DNA from: Karalla daura
Taxonomy: Eukaryota > Chordata > Actinopteri > Chaetodontiformes > Leiognathidae
NCBI GenBank assembly: GCA_029224185.1
Contig: CM055188.1
Span: 5,457,001-5,521,000, forward strand
Direction: 5' to 3'
Length of the DNA: 64,000 nt
Shown here: piece by piece, positions 21,541 to 34,700 of the stretch
Layout: the number at the start of each line of letters is the position of its first letter
Numbering within the stretch: the stretch's first letter is position 1
The notes under the pieces: model-generated
What the model was told of the DNA's origin: nothing
Databases searched by the model: none
What the model saw: the letters and a program-made list of their open reading frames with translations, nothing else
Made by a program: the position numbers and the translations under genes

Positions 21541-23975
21541 ATACCCGCCCCCCCCCAAAGCTGAAGGAATATTGCTCTTTTCGGCCCAAATTTTGAATGA
21601 ACATGCATGTATGCATGTATGAGAGAGACCGAGTGTGTGTGTGAGTGTGCCTGAAGTGTTTGTGTGTCTGTATGAGGTCATCAGTCAGCCTGCTCCAGCA
21701 GGACACTGTCAGCAGGGGAGAGAGAGTAGCAGGGAATTCACCAAATGAGCTTTGAGAAGGTGCTGGTGAAAAACGGTACAAGCTATCAACATGAAACCCG
21801 GTACACAAACAGACCACAAGATTCTTGAATTTTTGAAATTAAAATGAAGTTTCTACCTCAAAGTATGGCGACGTAGCGCATTTTCCCATTCATTCTTATG
21901 GGAAAAAGCGAAATTGCCCAAGTGCTAAACATTTGGCTCTAAGGAGACAACGCTTGCACCTATCTGCAATATGAACACACCGTCACGCAGGGGACAGTCT
22001 AAGGAACGCCCTGATGCGATTTGGTGTGTGTACAATGAAAACTGAGGCCACAGTCGCAAGCAGAAGTGTAAAGTTTAACTTTGATCGCAGTGGTTGGAAA
22101 ATGAATGGGGCCTTATGGAGAGAAGAGGCTGCGCTGGCCTGACTCTGAGGCTCGCCGTTTAAATTTTACAAAGCGCTCAGGTTTATGGCCGGCATCGCAC
22201 GAGAGAGCACAAATTTAACTACAAAAGTGGAAAAAAAGAGTTTGTCTACTGCTTACGGTTTGGCCGGGAGCATCGTGAAAAGAGCAAAATGAGAGGTGAT
22301 TCTTCAGCGATCCCAAATTGACAGTTGGTCTCTCCCCACTCGAGCTGCATCGAAAACGCCAAACCCACATGCTTTTGAGAGGGCCTGGATGAAAAACCAT
22401 ACAAGGTATCGACACGCTGTCGGGTACGGGCAGAGACCACAAGTTTTCCAGCGTTTTGGAGTTTGAATGAAGTTTCTACATCAACGCAGGTCTTTACAGC
22501 GAATGTTTGTTTGAGGGTGATTTTTTGAATTTTCTGGATTTTCCCATTCATTTCTTATGGGATTTTTTGCTCCCTCGGAAAACTTTTTAGCCAAAAAGTG
22601 TTATTTTTTCGTCAATCTTTGTCCGATTTCGGATTGTTATACACCAACGCGTGCGGGAGAGCGTCCCGAACAAATCTTCTATTCAACTTGTCCAGAATCT
22701 GGATCGTTTGCCGACAGTCGCGATTTAAAGGTTTTTTTCCATAAGGGCCCCATATTAAGCAGCGGTTGCCATGACGACGGTGACTGTCTGCAGACCCTTG
22801 GTCTGTGTCATTTTGACCAAAGTGTGTTTGACAAAGTGCTGGTGAAAAACGGTACAAGCTATCAACATGAAAGTCGGCACTTAGACAGACCACAAGTTTC
22901 TTGAATTTTTGAAATTAAAATGAAGTTTCTACCTCAAAGTATGGCGACGTAGCGCATTTTTGTTTGAGGCGTTCCGATTTCCCCATTCATTCTTATGGGA
23001 AAAAGCGAAATTGCCCAAGTGCTAAACATTTGGCTCTAGGGAGACAACGCTTGACCTATCTGCAATACGAACTGAGGAACGCCCTGATGCGATTTGGTGT
23101 GTGTATGATGAAAACTGAGGCCACAGTCGCGAGTAGAAGTGTAAAGTTTAACTTTGATCGCAGTGGTCGGAAAATGAATGGGGGCTTATGGAGAGAAGAG
23201 GCTGCGCTGGCCTGACTCTGAGGCTCGCCGTTTAAATTTTACAAAGCGCTCAGGTTTATGGCCGGCATCGCACGAGAGAGCACAAATTTGCCTACAAAAC
23301 TGGAAAAAAGAATTTGTCTACTGCTTACGGTTTGGCCGGGAGCAGCGTGAAAAGAGCAAAATGAGAGGTGATTTTTCAGTCATCCCGCACTCTGACAGTT
23401 GGTCTCTCCCCACTCTAACTTTTCAAAAAACGCCAAACCCACGTGTTTTTGAGACGGCCTGGATGAAAAACGACACTAGGTATCAACACGCTGTCGGGTA
23501 CGGGCAGAGACGACAAGTTTTCCTGTGTTTTGAAGTTTGAACGAAGTTTCTACGACAACGTATGGCTTGGCAGCGAATGTTTGTTTGAGGGCGATTTTTT
23601 GAATTTTCTGGTTTTTCCCATTCATTTCTTATGGGATTTTTTGCTCTTTCTGAGCACTTTTTGGCTAAAAAGTGTTATTTTTTCGTCAATCTTTGTCAAT
23701 TTTTAGGCTGTTATATACCAACGTGTGCGGGAGAGCGTCCCGAACAATTCTTCTTTTTAACTTGTCCAGAATCTGGATGGTTTGGCCACAGCGGCCAATT
23801 AACTGATTTTGCCAGTTTTTGGCCCCTGGCGGGGCCAAAAACTGGAATTTTGTCGGGGTCGAAGGAAAGCACACTTGCCGGGGCCGAGCCGCACGTTTTG
23901 ATGTATGGTTTGTGTGTCTGCGATCAGCGGTTCTTGAGATACACTCGACCGAAATTTCGCTATAATAATAATAAC
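21541..23975. repeat. macrosatellite unit 1 (cluster 1)
   Basis: Each unit holds two related halves in fixed order. Half A ends with a TTGCTCCCTCGGAAAAC block (22570) and a CATAAGGGCCCCATA block (22740). Half B ends with TTGCTCTTTCTGAGCAC (23640) and a GGGGCCAAAAACTGG block (23830), then a TAATAA tract. Shared text between halves (ACAAGCTATC, CAAGTTT, CATTCTTATGGGA) points to an old internal duplication. The short ORFs inside recur only because the DNA does. Confidence 0.85.
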
Positions 23976-26530
23976 TAGAAAATTCCAGCACGCTGAAATT
24001 TCGAGAGTGCTCCGAAACCTGTGCCCACCATCGAGTCACTAGCTGCCCCAACCCCCCCCCCGCACCCCTGCCAGAGCCGAAGGAGAATTGCTCTTTTCGG
24101 CCATAACTTTGTATGAACATGCATGTGTGAGAGAGACCGAGTGTGTGTGTGATTTGCCTGAAGTGTTTGTGTGTCTGTATGAGGTCATCAGTCAGCCTGC
24201 GCCAGCAGGACACTGTCAGCAGGGGAGAGAGAGTAGCAGGGAATTCACCAAACGAGCTTTGAGAAGGTGCTGGTGAAAAACGATACAAGCTATCGACATG
24301 AAACTCGGTACACAGACAGACCACAAGTTTCTTGATTTTTTGAAATTAAAATGAAGTGTCTACCTCAAAGTATGGCGACGTAGCGCATTTTTGTTTGAGG
24401 CGTTCCGATTTTCCCATTCATTCTTATGGGAAAAAGCGAAATTGCCCAAGTGCTAAACATTTGGCTCTAGGGAGACAACGCTTGCACCTATCTGCAATAC
24501 AAACACACCGTCACGCAGGGGACAGTCTGAGGAACGCCCTGATGCGATTTGGTGTGTCTACTATGAAAACTGAGGCCACAGTCGCGAGTAGAAGTGTAAA
24601 GTTCAACTTTGATCGAAGTGGTTGGAAAATGAATGGGGGCTTATGGAGAGAAGAGGCTGCGCTGGCCTGACTCTGAGGCTCGCCGTTTAAATTTTACATA
24701 GCGCTCGGGTTTATGGCCAGCATCGCACGAGAGAGCACAAATTTGCCTACAAAACTGGAGAAAAGAATTTGTCTACTGCTTACGGTTTGGCCGGGAGCAG
24801 CGTGAAAAGAGCAAAATGAGAGGTGATTCTTCAGCGATCCCAAATTGACAGTTGGTCTCTCCCCACTCGAGCTGCATCGAAAACGCCAAACCCACATGTT
24901 TTTGAGAGGGCCTGGATGAAAAACCATACAAGGTATCGACACGCTGTCGGGTACGGGCAGAGACCACAAGTTTTCCTGCGTTTTGGAGTTTGAATGAAGT
25001 TTCTACATCAACGCACGGCTTTACAGCGAATGTTTGTTTGAGGGTGATTTTTTGAATTTTCTGGATTTTCCCATTCATTTCTTATGGGATTTTTTGCTCC
25101 TTCGGAAAACTTTTTAGCCAAAAAGTGTTATTTTTTCGTCAATCTTTGTCCGATTTCGGATTGTTATACACCAACGCGTGCGGGAGAGCGTCCCGAACAA
25201 ATCTTCTATTCAACTTGTCCAGAATCTGGATCGTTTGCCGACAGTCGCGATTTAAAGGTTTTTTTCCATAAGGGCCCCATATAAAGCAGCGGTTGCCATG
25301 ACGACGGTGACTGTCTGCAGACCCTTGGTCTGTGTCATTTTGACCAAAGTGTGTTTGAGAAGGTGCTGGTGAAAAACGATACAAGCTATCGACATGAAAC
25401 TCGGTACACAGACACACCACAAGTTTCTTGAATTTTTAAAATTGAAATGAAGTTTCTACCTCAAAGTATGGCGACGTAGCGCATTTTTGTTTGAGGCGTT
25501 CCGATTTCCCCATTCATTCTTATGGGAAAAAGCGAAATTGCCCAAGTGCTAAACATTTGGCTCTCGGGAGACAACGCTTGCACCTATCTGCAATACAAAC
25601 ACACCGTCACGCAGGGGACAGTCTGAGGAACGCCCTGATGCGATTTGGTGTGTCTACTATGAAAACTGAGGCCACAGTCGCGAGTAGAAGTGTAAAGTTC
25701 AACTTTGATCGAAGTGGTTGGAAAATGAATGGGGGCTTATGGAGAGAAGAGGCTGCGCTGGCCTGACTCTGAGGCTCGCCGTTTAAATTTTACATAGCGC
25801 TCGGGTTCATGGCCGGCATCGCACGAGAGAGCACAAATTTGCCTACAAAACTGGAAAAAAGAAATTGTCTACTGCTTACGGTTTGGCCGGGAGCAGCGTG
25901 AAAAGAGCAAAATGAGAGGTGATTTTTCAGTCATCCCGCACTCTGACAGTTGGTCTCTCCCCACTCTAACTTTTCAAAAAACGCCAAACCCACGTGTTTT
26001 TGAGACGGCCTGGATGAAAAACGACACAAGGTATCAACACGCTGTCGGGTACGGGCAGAGACGACAAGTTTTCCTGCGTTTTGAAGTTTGAACGAAGTTT
26101 CTACGACAACGTATGGCTTGGCAGCGAATGTTTGTTTGAGGGCGATTTTTTGAATTTTCTGGTTTTTCCCATTCATTTCTTATGGGATTTTTTGCTCTTT
26201 CTGAGCACTTTTTGGCTAAAAAGTGTTATTTTTTCGTCAATCTTTGTCAATTTTTAGGCTGCTATATACCAACGCGTGCGGGAGAGCGTCCCGAACAATT
26301 CTTCTTTTTAACTTGTCCAGAATCTGGATGGTTTGGCCACAGCGGCCAATTAACTGATTTTGCCAGTTTTTGGCCCCTGGTGGGGCCAAAAACTGGAATT
26401 TTGTCGGGGTTGAAGGAAAGCACACTTGCCGGGGCCGAGCCGCACGTTTTAATGTATGGTTTGTGTGTCTGCGATCAGCGGTTCTCGAGATACGCTCGAC
26501 CGAAATTTCGCTATAATAATAATAATAATA
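23976..26530. repeat. macrosatellite unit 2 (cluster 1)
   Basis: About 2.56 kb in direct orientation to unit 1 with the same A-B block order (half-specific blocks at 24820, 25265, 25916, 26377). It begins with CTAGAAAATTCCAGC and GAGAGTGCTCCGAAA and includes a C-run near 24050. Confidence 0.85.
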
Positions 26531-28631
26531 ACTAGAAAATTCCAGCGCGCTGAAATTTCGAGAGTGCTCCGAAACCTGTGCCCACCGAACCGACAACGCT
26601 TGCACCTATCTGCAACACGAACACACCATCACGCAGGGGAGAGTCTGAGGAACGCCCTGATGCGATTTGGTGTGTCTACTATGAAAACTGAGGCCACAGT
26701 CACGAGTAGAAGTGTAAAGTTTAACTTTGATCGCAGTGGTTGGAAAATGAATGGGGGCTTATGGAGAGAAGAGGCTGCGCTGGCCTGACTCTGAGGCTCG
26801 CCCTTTAAATTTTACAAAGCGCTCAGGTTTATGGCCGGGATCGCAAGAGAGAGCACAAATTTGCCTACAAAACTGGAAAAAAGAATTTGTCTACTGCTTA
26901 CGGTTTGGCCGGGAGCAGCGTGAAAAGAGCAAAATGAGAGGTGATTCTTCAGCGATCCCAAATTGACAGTTGGTCTCTCCCCACTCGAGCTGCATCGAAA
27001 ACGCCAAACCCACGTGTTTTTGAGAGGGCCTGGATGAAAAACCATACAAGGTATCGACATGCTGTCGGGTACAGCCAGAGACCACAAGTTTTCCTGCGTT
27101 TTGGAGTTTGAATGAAGTTTCTGCATCAACGCACGGCTTTACAGCGAATGTTTGTTTGAGGGTGATTTTTTGAATTTTTCTGGATTTTCCCATTCATTTC
27201 TTATGGGATTTTTTGCTCCTTCGGAAAACTTTTTAGACAAAAAGTGTTATTTTTTCGTCAATCTTTGTCCGATTTCGGATTGTTATACACCAACGCGTGC
27301 GGGAGAGCGTCCCGAACAAATCTTCTATTCAACTTGTCCAGAATCTGGATCGTTTGCCGACAGTCGCGATTTAAAGGTTTTTTTCCATAAGGGCCCCATA
27401 CAAAGCTGTGGTTGCCATGACGACGGCGACAGTCTGCAGACCCTTGGTCTGTGTCATTTTGACCAAAGTGTGTTTGACAAAGTGCTGGTGAAAAACGGTA
27501 CAAGCTATCAACATGAAAGTCGGTACATAGACAGACCACAAGTTTCTTGAATTTTTGAAATTAAAATGAAGTTTCTACCTCAAAGTATGGCGACGTAGCG
27601 CATTTTTGTTTGAGGCATTTCGATTTCCCCATTCATTCTTATGGGAAAAAGCGAAATTGCCCAAGTGCTAAACATTTGGCTCTAGGGAGACAACACTTGC
27701 ACCTATCTGCAAAATGAACACACCGTCATGCAGGGGACAGTCTGAGGAACGCCCTGATGCGATTTGGTGTGTGTATGATGAAAACTGAGGCCACAGTCAC
27801 GAGTAGAAGTGTAAAGTTTAACTTTGATCGCAGCGGTTGGAAAATGAATGGGGGCTTATGGAGAGAAGAGGCTGCGCTGGCCTGACTCTGAGGCTCGCCG
27901 TTTAAATTTTACAAAGCGCTCAGGTTTATGGCCGGCATCGCACGAGAGAGCACAAATTTGCCTACAAAACTGGAAAAAAGAATTTGTCTACTGCTTACGG
28001 TTTGGCCGGGAGCAGCGTGAAAAGAGCAAAATGAGAGGTGATTTTTCAGTCATCCCGCACTCTGACAGTTGGTCTCTCCCCACTCTAACTTTTCAAAAAA
28101 CGCCAAACCCACGTGTTTTTGAGACGGCCTGGATGAAAAACGACACAAGGTATCAACACGCTGTCGGGTACGGGCAGAGACGACAAGTTTTCCTACGTTT
28201 TGAAGTTTGAACGAAGTTTCTATGACAACGTATGGCTTGGCAGCGAATGTTTGTTTGAGGGCGATTTTTGGATTTTTCTGGTTTTTCCCATTCATTTCTT
28301 ATGGGATTTTTTGCTCTTTCTGAGCACTTTTTGGCTAAAAAGTGTTATTTTTTCGTCAATCTTTGTCAATTTTTAGGCTGCTATATACCAACGCGTGCGG
28401 GAGAGCGTCCTGAACAATTCTTCTTTTTAACTTGTCCAGAATCTGGATCGTTTGGCCACAGCGGCCAATTAACTGGTTTTTGCCAGTTTTTGGCCCCTGG
28501 CGGGGCCAAAAACTGGAATTTTGTCGGGGTCGAAGGAAAGCACACTTGCCGGGGCCGAGCCGCACGTTTTGATGTATCGTTTGTGTGTCTGCGATCAGCG
28601 GTTCTCGAGATACGCTCGACCGAAATTTCGC

Positions 28632-28663
<32 letters not shown>

Positions 28664-28860
28664 GAATAAACACGGTGGAGAGTAATAGTGCTCCCTTTCG
28701 GAGCACTAATAATAATAAGAAGAAGAATAAACACGGTGGAGAGTAATAGTGCTCCCTTTCGGAGCACTAACTAGAAAATTCCAGCCAGCTGAAATTTCGA
28801 GAGTGCTCCGAAATGTGTACCCGCCATCGAGATAGCCCTGAAGAAATCATTTCGGCCCTA
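26531..28860. repeat. macrosatellite unit 3 (cluster 1), shortened at its start
   Basis: The unit jumps from the CTAGAAAATTCC block straight to the CGCTTGCACCTATCTGC block, lacking ~300 bp present in units 1 and 2. It then follows the same A-B order to 28640. It ends in two hairpin minisatellite units (28663-28770) and a diverged start of a further unit. Confidence 0.85.
28663..28770. repeat. hairpin minisatellite, 2 units
   Basis: Two tandem copies of AATAAACACGGTGGAGAGTA plus AGTGCTCC-CTTTC-GGAGCACT (8-bp stem, 5-nt loop). Same unit as the larger arrays at 51.8-53.6 kb. Confidence 0.9.
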
Positions 28861-29235
28861 TACTAAGAAGAGATTGGGCTTGCCCAATTTTGAGGGGGCC
28901 CTTTCCCTCTCTCCCCTCACCTTCGTCCTCCTAGCACTCACACCAGTATTATGGGGGTGCGTGCATGTATGAGAGAGACCGAGTGTGTGTGTGTGCGTCA
29001 GCAGAGGAGACATGAGAAGTTAATGCAGAGAAAAAATATACAGCCCATCGACATGACATCACTACAGTATAGCATGAAATTAGAATAGTATAGTACAGTA
29101 TTGTAAAGGAGAGGATAGTGTACAGTATGATATAGTAAAGGAGAGGGCAGTATTGTATAGTATATTAGAGAAGACTTTAGTTAATTATATTGTCTTTATA
29201 GTATTGTAGTTGTATCGTATAGGTGTCGGTGATTC
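28861..29235. other. degenerate macrosatellite end and TAGTA-rich low-complexity DNA
   Basis: 28960-29000 still matches the ACCGAGTGTGTGTG block of the macrosatellite. 29060-29220 is rich in AGTATAGTA-type repeats. No gene. Confidence 0.55.
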
Positions 29236-30579
29236 TTAACAAATTTCAAATAAAGCACACCAGAGACAAAACTTATGCTTCTTACTAAAGTATTTATTTT
29301 TTTGAACAATGAAATTTAACCAGCAACATATATACAACATATTCAGAGCAAACGTATGAAACAAATAGAGCAGAGCCCAACAAAACCGAACAATTCCCCA
29401 TGAGCATGCCGAGGCGACGGGGGCGAGGAAAAAACTCACTGCAACAGTGAGAAAACCTCGGGCAGAACCAGGCTCAGAGGGGGCGGTCATCTGCCAACTA
29501 CCGGTTGGGGTGCAGACTGATTTGAACAAAAGGCAAGCTTGGCAGCAGGACAATGCAATCTTCTAGGGTGTCTGAAAATACACAAGAAAGACATCCGTGA
29601 GACACAAGAATCAACAGAGTGAAACTCAGAAACGATGCATACAAAAAAAGGTAAATGTACTTCTGCAGGCTTGCTGTAATTGTTCCATGGAGGTCTTCTT
29701 CCAGAGTTTCTTCCATCTGTCCACCTTTTGTAAATTTTGGAGAAATGATTCAGCTACCAGTTTGTGTCATATAAGCATAAAAACACAGAGACAATAATGC
29801 AATAAGCGCTTCATACCGTTTGACTTGTGTGCTGCTCGCTGGTGCTGCGGTCCTGTGGAGGTCTTCTCCCTGCATCCTTTGTCATCTTCTCTAGATCAAC
29901 ACAACCACATCTTGCTTCAGTCTTTGATCATACTCACAAAAACACTACAGTCTTTAAAACATGTTAGAAAGTGTCATTCACCTGTTAGGTTTCTCCATTC
30001 TCTGTAGCGTCCTCTGGAGATCTGTTGTGGTCATCCTCTGGTCTGGACTTTTTCCTCTCTTAAACACAAAACACATTGTCATTGTAATCATTTCATTATT
30101 GATGATGATGCAGTCAATTCAAATGAAATTATGAAATAATACTCCCTTTTTTCTGTTGTTTCTTCTTCAAGGATCCAGTCATATCCTGGCATCTGCGGCA
30201 TTGACAGCTTTGGCAGGAGTGCCAATCGCCAATACCTTGGTGGTCACAAAACAAAACATTACTGCGACAGACAACATTACACTGGGCATTACAATGGTTT
30301 GGTGTTGTGATGGTTAAGACAGCTTACCATGCGAAAGTTACTGAGCGGGACCAGGCTGGAGAGGCAGCAGTGGCTCGCCTGGAGGCCGAAGAAGCGGCAG
30401 CTGGGGATACTGGGGAAGCAACTCCAGTCGCTCGGGAGGCTGCCAGTTGGGGTGCATCGCCGTGGTTGTCTGAAAATAAAGCACAAACACAACGAAGCGG
30501 CTCCGGCCGCTCGGGACACCGGCAGAATCGGCAAATCCTTGGGCGACTCCGGGCTCAGAGGGGCTGTCATCTTGGCCGT
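29236..30579 (-). other. cluster of exon-like segments downstream of the Helentron ORF
   Basis: On the minus strand, acceptor-like TTTTCAG|AC occurs at 30579, 30469 and near 29565, and a donor GCATG|GTAAGC at 30328. Short open stretches include LPKLSMPQMPGYDWILEEET (30235-30150). Proline-rich text (LPLLRPPGEPLLPLQP) ends near 30330. AATAAA on the minus strand near 29290-29300 could end a transcript. I cannot assemble one confident protein. It may be a 3' untranslated/spliced tail of the Helentron transcript, a captured gene fragment, or a second element. Confidence 0.35.
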
Positions 30580-31234
30580 CTGAAAATGAAACACTCACAC
30601 GCACAAAGAGAACACAGAGAAGCAGCAGGCAAAGGGGACTCAGCAGCACCAGTCAAAAAGGACTGGACAATACCAGAGAAAGGAGAGTGCGCAGAACCAG
30701 GCAAAGCAAGCATGACCGGACACTGACACTGGATGAAACGAAGGAAACAGCTCTGGCTTTAAAGACACTAAGGAAGGAGTCTAGCCGCTGAGGACACTGG
30801 AGAAGTCCAGCCACTCATAGTACAAGGGAAATGGCTGCAGCCACTCAGGACACTAACGAAGCAGCTACGGCCGCTCAAGACAAAGCAGACGCTCTGGACA
30901 CTGAGTACATTGGAGGAACGGATCCAGCCAATCGCAGTACTGGTGAAATGGCTCCAGTATCTCAGGACACCAAGGAAGCAGCTTCGGCTGCTCAAGACAG
31001 AGGTCACTGAGGGCATTGGAGAAGTGGCTCCAGCGTCTTGTGCAACTTTTGGAATGGCTCCACTACTTCTGCTGCTTAAGATACTAAGGATGCAACTCCA
31101 AGACACTGCAACACTAGAGAGGTTTTTCCAGCCCATCAGAACACTGATGAAGCATCCCCTGCCAATTAGGCCACTGGTGATGTGATCAGCGTCTTTCTGG
31201 ACACTGACGAGACAACTCCAGCCGCTCAGACACC
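30330..31234. repeat. degenerate hairpin minisatellite (about 30-36 bp units)
   Basis: Repeated phrases such as GAAGC(A/G)GCT(C/A)CGGCCGCTC, TCAGGACACTGA and variants recur throughout. They are older, diverged relatives of the 36-bp units that follow. Confidence 0.6.
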
Positions 31235-31665
31235 AAGGAAGGAGCGGCGCCGGAGGCCGCTCTGGACCCTAACAAAAGAGCGGCGTAGAAAGCCGCTCTG
31301 GACCCTAACAAAAGAGCGGCGTAGAAGGCCGCTCTGGACCCTAACAAAAGAGCGGCGTAGAAAGCCGCTCTAGACCCTAACAAAAGAGCGGCGTAGAAGG
31401 CCGCTCTGGACCCTAACAAAAGAGCGGCGTAGAAAGCCGCTCTGGACCCTAACAAAAGAGCGGCGTAGAAAGCCGCTCTGGACCCTAACAAAAGAGCGGC
31501 GTAGAAGGCCGCTCTGGACCCTAACAAAAGAGCGGCGTAGAAAGCCGCTCTAGACCCTAACAAAAGAGCGGCGTAGAAGGCCGCTCTAGACCCTAACAAA
31601 AGAGCGGCGTAGAAGGCCGCTCTAGACCCTAACAAAAGAGCGGCGTAGAAAGCCGCTCTGGACAC
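31235..31665. repeat. 36-bp hairpin minisatellite, about 11 units
   Basis: Consensus AAAGAGCGGCGTAGAAAGCC followed by GCTCTGGACCCTAAC. Each unit holds AGAGCGGC and its reverse complement GCCGCTCT around a 7-nt spacer, so each can form an 8-bp stem. Units differ mainly at AAAGCC/AAGGCC and TCTGG/TCTAG. The array lies just downstream of the Helentron stop codon. Hairpins near the 3' end are a feature of Helitron-class elements. Confidence 0.92.
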
Positions 31666-31720
31666 AAACGAAGCGGCTCCGGCCGCTCGGACACCAAGGA
31701 AGGAGCGTTGTCGGAGGCTA

Positions 31721-34700
31721 TTACACAGTCAAGGTACAATAGACTGGACTGTGATAACTATAATATGTTTGGAGAACACCTGACTGAAGACATTTCTCAG
31801 GATGTGAAATGTAAACATGATCAATCAAGGTGTTCATTTCAGTTGTGGAGTCTGCGATCAACTGAGTATAACCCCTGGACTGGAACAAATCTCGAATGCG
31901 TTTTGTTCCCTCGGACAGGAGATCCTCATTGAAGTCACCGCAGACAAGAATGGGCTCGTGATTTAACAACTCTAAAGAGTCCAAAAGACTCTTCAGGTTG
32001 GATAAAAATGTTTTCAGACTGAAGGTAGGTGGTCTGTATACAGTTGCCAAGAGAACTTTGACTGGAGTCTGGACTTTGACAACGAGAAACTCTAAGTCGG
32101 TGACATCTTGCATGTACCTGCGATGCTCCGCTCGCACATCGCTTTTGCAGTACACTGCAACGCCACCTCCACCTTTTTTTGCCATGTCCACGCAGGTGTT
32201 GTACGAAACTTGCCTGCTGCGTGTGAACATGTCGTATCCCTCCAGCTGGAAAAGCGGCGACACGGTGGACCCCGACAGATGCGTCTCCGTGAGGCACAAC
32301 ACGTCAGCGAGTCGGAGCTCATGATGAGCTTTGAGGTCCACCATGTGACACGGAAGCCCCTGAGTGTTGTGATGGACGATCGTCAAAGTCCTTACACTTT
32401 GGTCCATCGATTTAAAAAAAGTCAACAGGGGCCGGACTCTCTGGAAAGACGCCTGAGGCATATTTTCCAGAGCCAATTTGATTTTGGGGTCGGCGTATAT
32501 CTTCTCCTCCTTAAGATCTACAATGCTGAGACCCCGGAGGGAAGTTGTGCGGCTCAGGGCGACATAAGCCATGCCTGCCTCAAAAACGCGCTTGAGACAC
32601 ACGACCGCCGACTCCATGGTCATGCCTTGCACTTTGTGGGCCGTGCAGGCAAAAGCTAACTTGAAGGGAAACTGACGTCGAATGACGCCTCGCTTGTTAG
32701 CCTTTTCCTCTGATCTCTCAATGTAGACCAGGTCATCCGAGGGGCCCAGGATCTTTTTCCGGTATCTCTGACCTGCTGTGGGATTATCCAGCCGCAGGCC
32801 AATCAGCTTTACGCCGCCGGCCGGGGCCCGCTCGTCCAGGACGATGTGCGAGATTGTTCCAAAGGTGCCGTTGACAATCCCATCCTGCACATCGAGATTC
32901 CTGATCACCATGATGCGTATGCCCGGGGCAGCCATTATGGTGTCAGGCAAGTCTCTTTTCAGCCCTTTATAGTTGTACGGCAGGTCTATCATGGACCCCG
33001 TTCTGGGGTCCTTCCTATAGTCCTGCGCCGCTATACGAACGACGTCCTTGTGGAGAGCAGCCACGACATCGGCATTGTGACGGTCGACTTCCTTGTTTGT
33101 GGCGTAGATGTGTAACCTATCTGCGCGACAAGCCTCGGCGTCTGTCACAGCCCGCGTGAGCAGCTCCCTGTCTCCGACGCTAAGAGGATCTTCCTTTTGC
33201 TTGACCCGAAGTCGGTTCAACAGTTCAGCAAAAGCAAGATCATCTTTCTGCCGCATGATCTCTGTAAGGTGGATCACGGTGAATCGGTCTTTCCAGAGAT
33301 CAAACTCGTTCTCCTCATACACGCACAGCGGCTTGGCCTTGCCGAGCGGTGGCAGTTGGTAAAAGTCACCAACCGCGAGGACAGACAAACCTCCGAATGG
33401 CTTCCTGTTGCCTTTGATCTGCTGGAATCGCCAGTGGACGTAGGCAAACAGCTCCTTGGAAACCATGGATATCTCATCGATGATGAGAATTTCGGCACTC
33501 GACAGTGCCGCCCTCAATTCATCCAGTGCATTTCCGAGGCCCTGATACGGCGGTTTCAGGGACCTCGGGAGTTTAAGGACAGAGTGCAACGTTTTGCCCG
33601 AAATGTTAAAGGCCGCCGTGCCAGTGAACGCAGTCAGCAGCACCGTGGGCTGGGACATGTCTCCCTGGTCTCGGAATCTGGGGAGCTGGCGCAGAATCCG
33701 CGTTGCCTCCTGATAAATGCACTTGATGACGTGGGATTTGCCACATCCAGCTCCTCCCGTCATAAAGTAATAGAACGGGTCTGGATCGTGGCCCCACACG
33801 CGCCTGTAACACCACTCACGGACAGCGTAGAATATCGATGCCTGGGTGCGGTTCAGACTCTGGTACATTTTCCTCAGAAAGTCTAAACTCAATGGTGGCG
33901 CGTCTATCATCGGCACGGAGCGCTTCCCATCCGCGTCGACTCGATAGTCGGGGATGTCGTCGCACTCGTCATGCTCGACCTCTACGGGCTCACGCTCGGC
34001 GAGACACTCCTCGCGGTCCACTTCTACCTCGGGCGCAAAAGTATTCCAAGCATTGAGAGCTGGACCGTACAGCTGATACTGTTCGAGCGCGGCGTCGATT
34101 TTCCTACCTCCTCCTTCGTATCGCTTTCTGTTTACGTCAACGATACGTCGGACGTCCCCAAACCTTATGGTTCCACAGTTGTAGAACTTCTCATAAGTGG
34201 GGTACTGCGCATTTCTCAGCTCCTCATCACGCCTGTGTGGGAGATAAAGCTTTAAGAGCCTTCGGAAATGCTTCTCTGGGGTTTTCTTTTCAGAGAAGCG
34301 AGCAAACCTGATGATTGCAGGTTTCTCCGTCCTCTTCTGAACATACCCCATGTCATTTTGGAGGCAAATGGCACTTTTGCTCTCCGTCTGCTCGCCGTAC
34401 ACTACCCTGTAGTCCGAGGCAAACTCGGCCAGGCACATGTTCTCAAATTGTGGCGTGGCAGGTCTGGCCAGGTACTTGTCTGGCACCCCCGACATCCACA
34501 CGTCCTCGGAATCAGGCTGCATGTCTTTCAGCCTGCCCACAGGGTGACTCATCTTCAGACCGTCCTCGTCGGTCTGAAGGAACACGACCGCGCGCGAGCA
34601 CTTCTTCAGGCGCAAGCTGCAGGTGCGAGCCACAGCTTCCTGTGCGCTCACCTCCCTGTGTTTCGCGTACGCCTGCATGATGTGCTTCATCTGGTCCCGC

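Noticed and set aside
22557..28210. Recurrent ~100-residue ORFs (for example starting MGFFA, MVCLC or MGAYGEKRL) that look like a protein family
   Set aside because: They recur on both strands because the macrosatellite recurs; there are no domains, and half-specific indels shift them freely.
30289..31136. Cysteine/serine-rich ORFs as a secreted protein
   Set aside because: Degenerate minisatellite translated in frame; no signal peptide context.
31186..31665. Minus-strand ORF of repeated SRAAFYAALLLG and a plus-strand ERRRKPLWTLTK ORF
   Set aside because: Both are translations of the 36-bp non-coding minisatellite; 36 is a multiple of three, so all frames stay open.
31235..31665. CRISPR-like regular array
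   Set aside because: Units are contiguous with no unique spacers, and the DNA is vertebrate.
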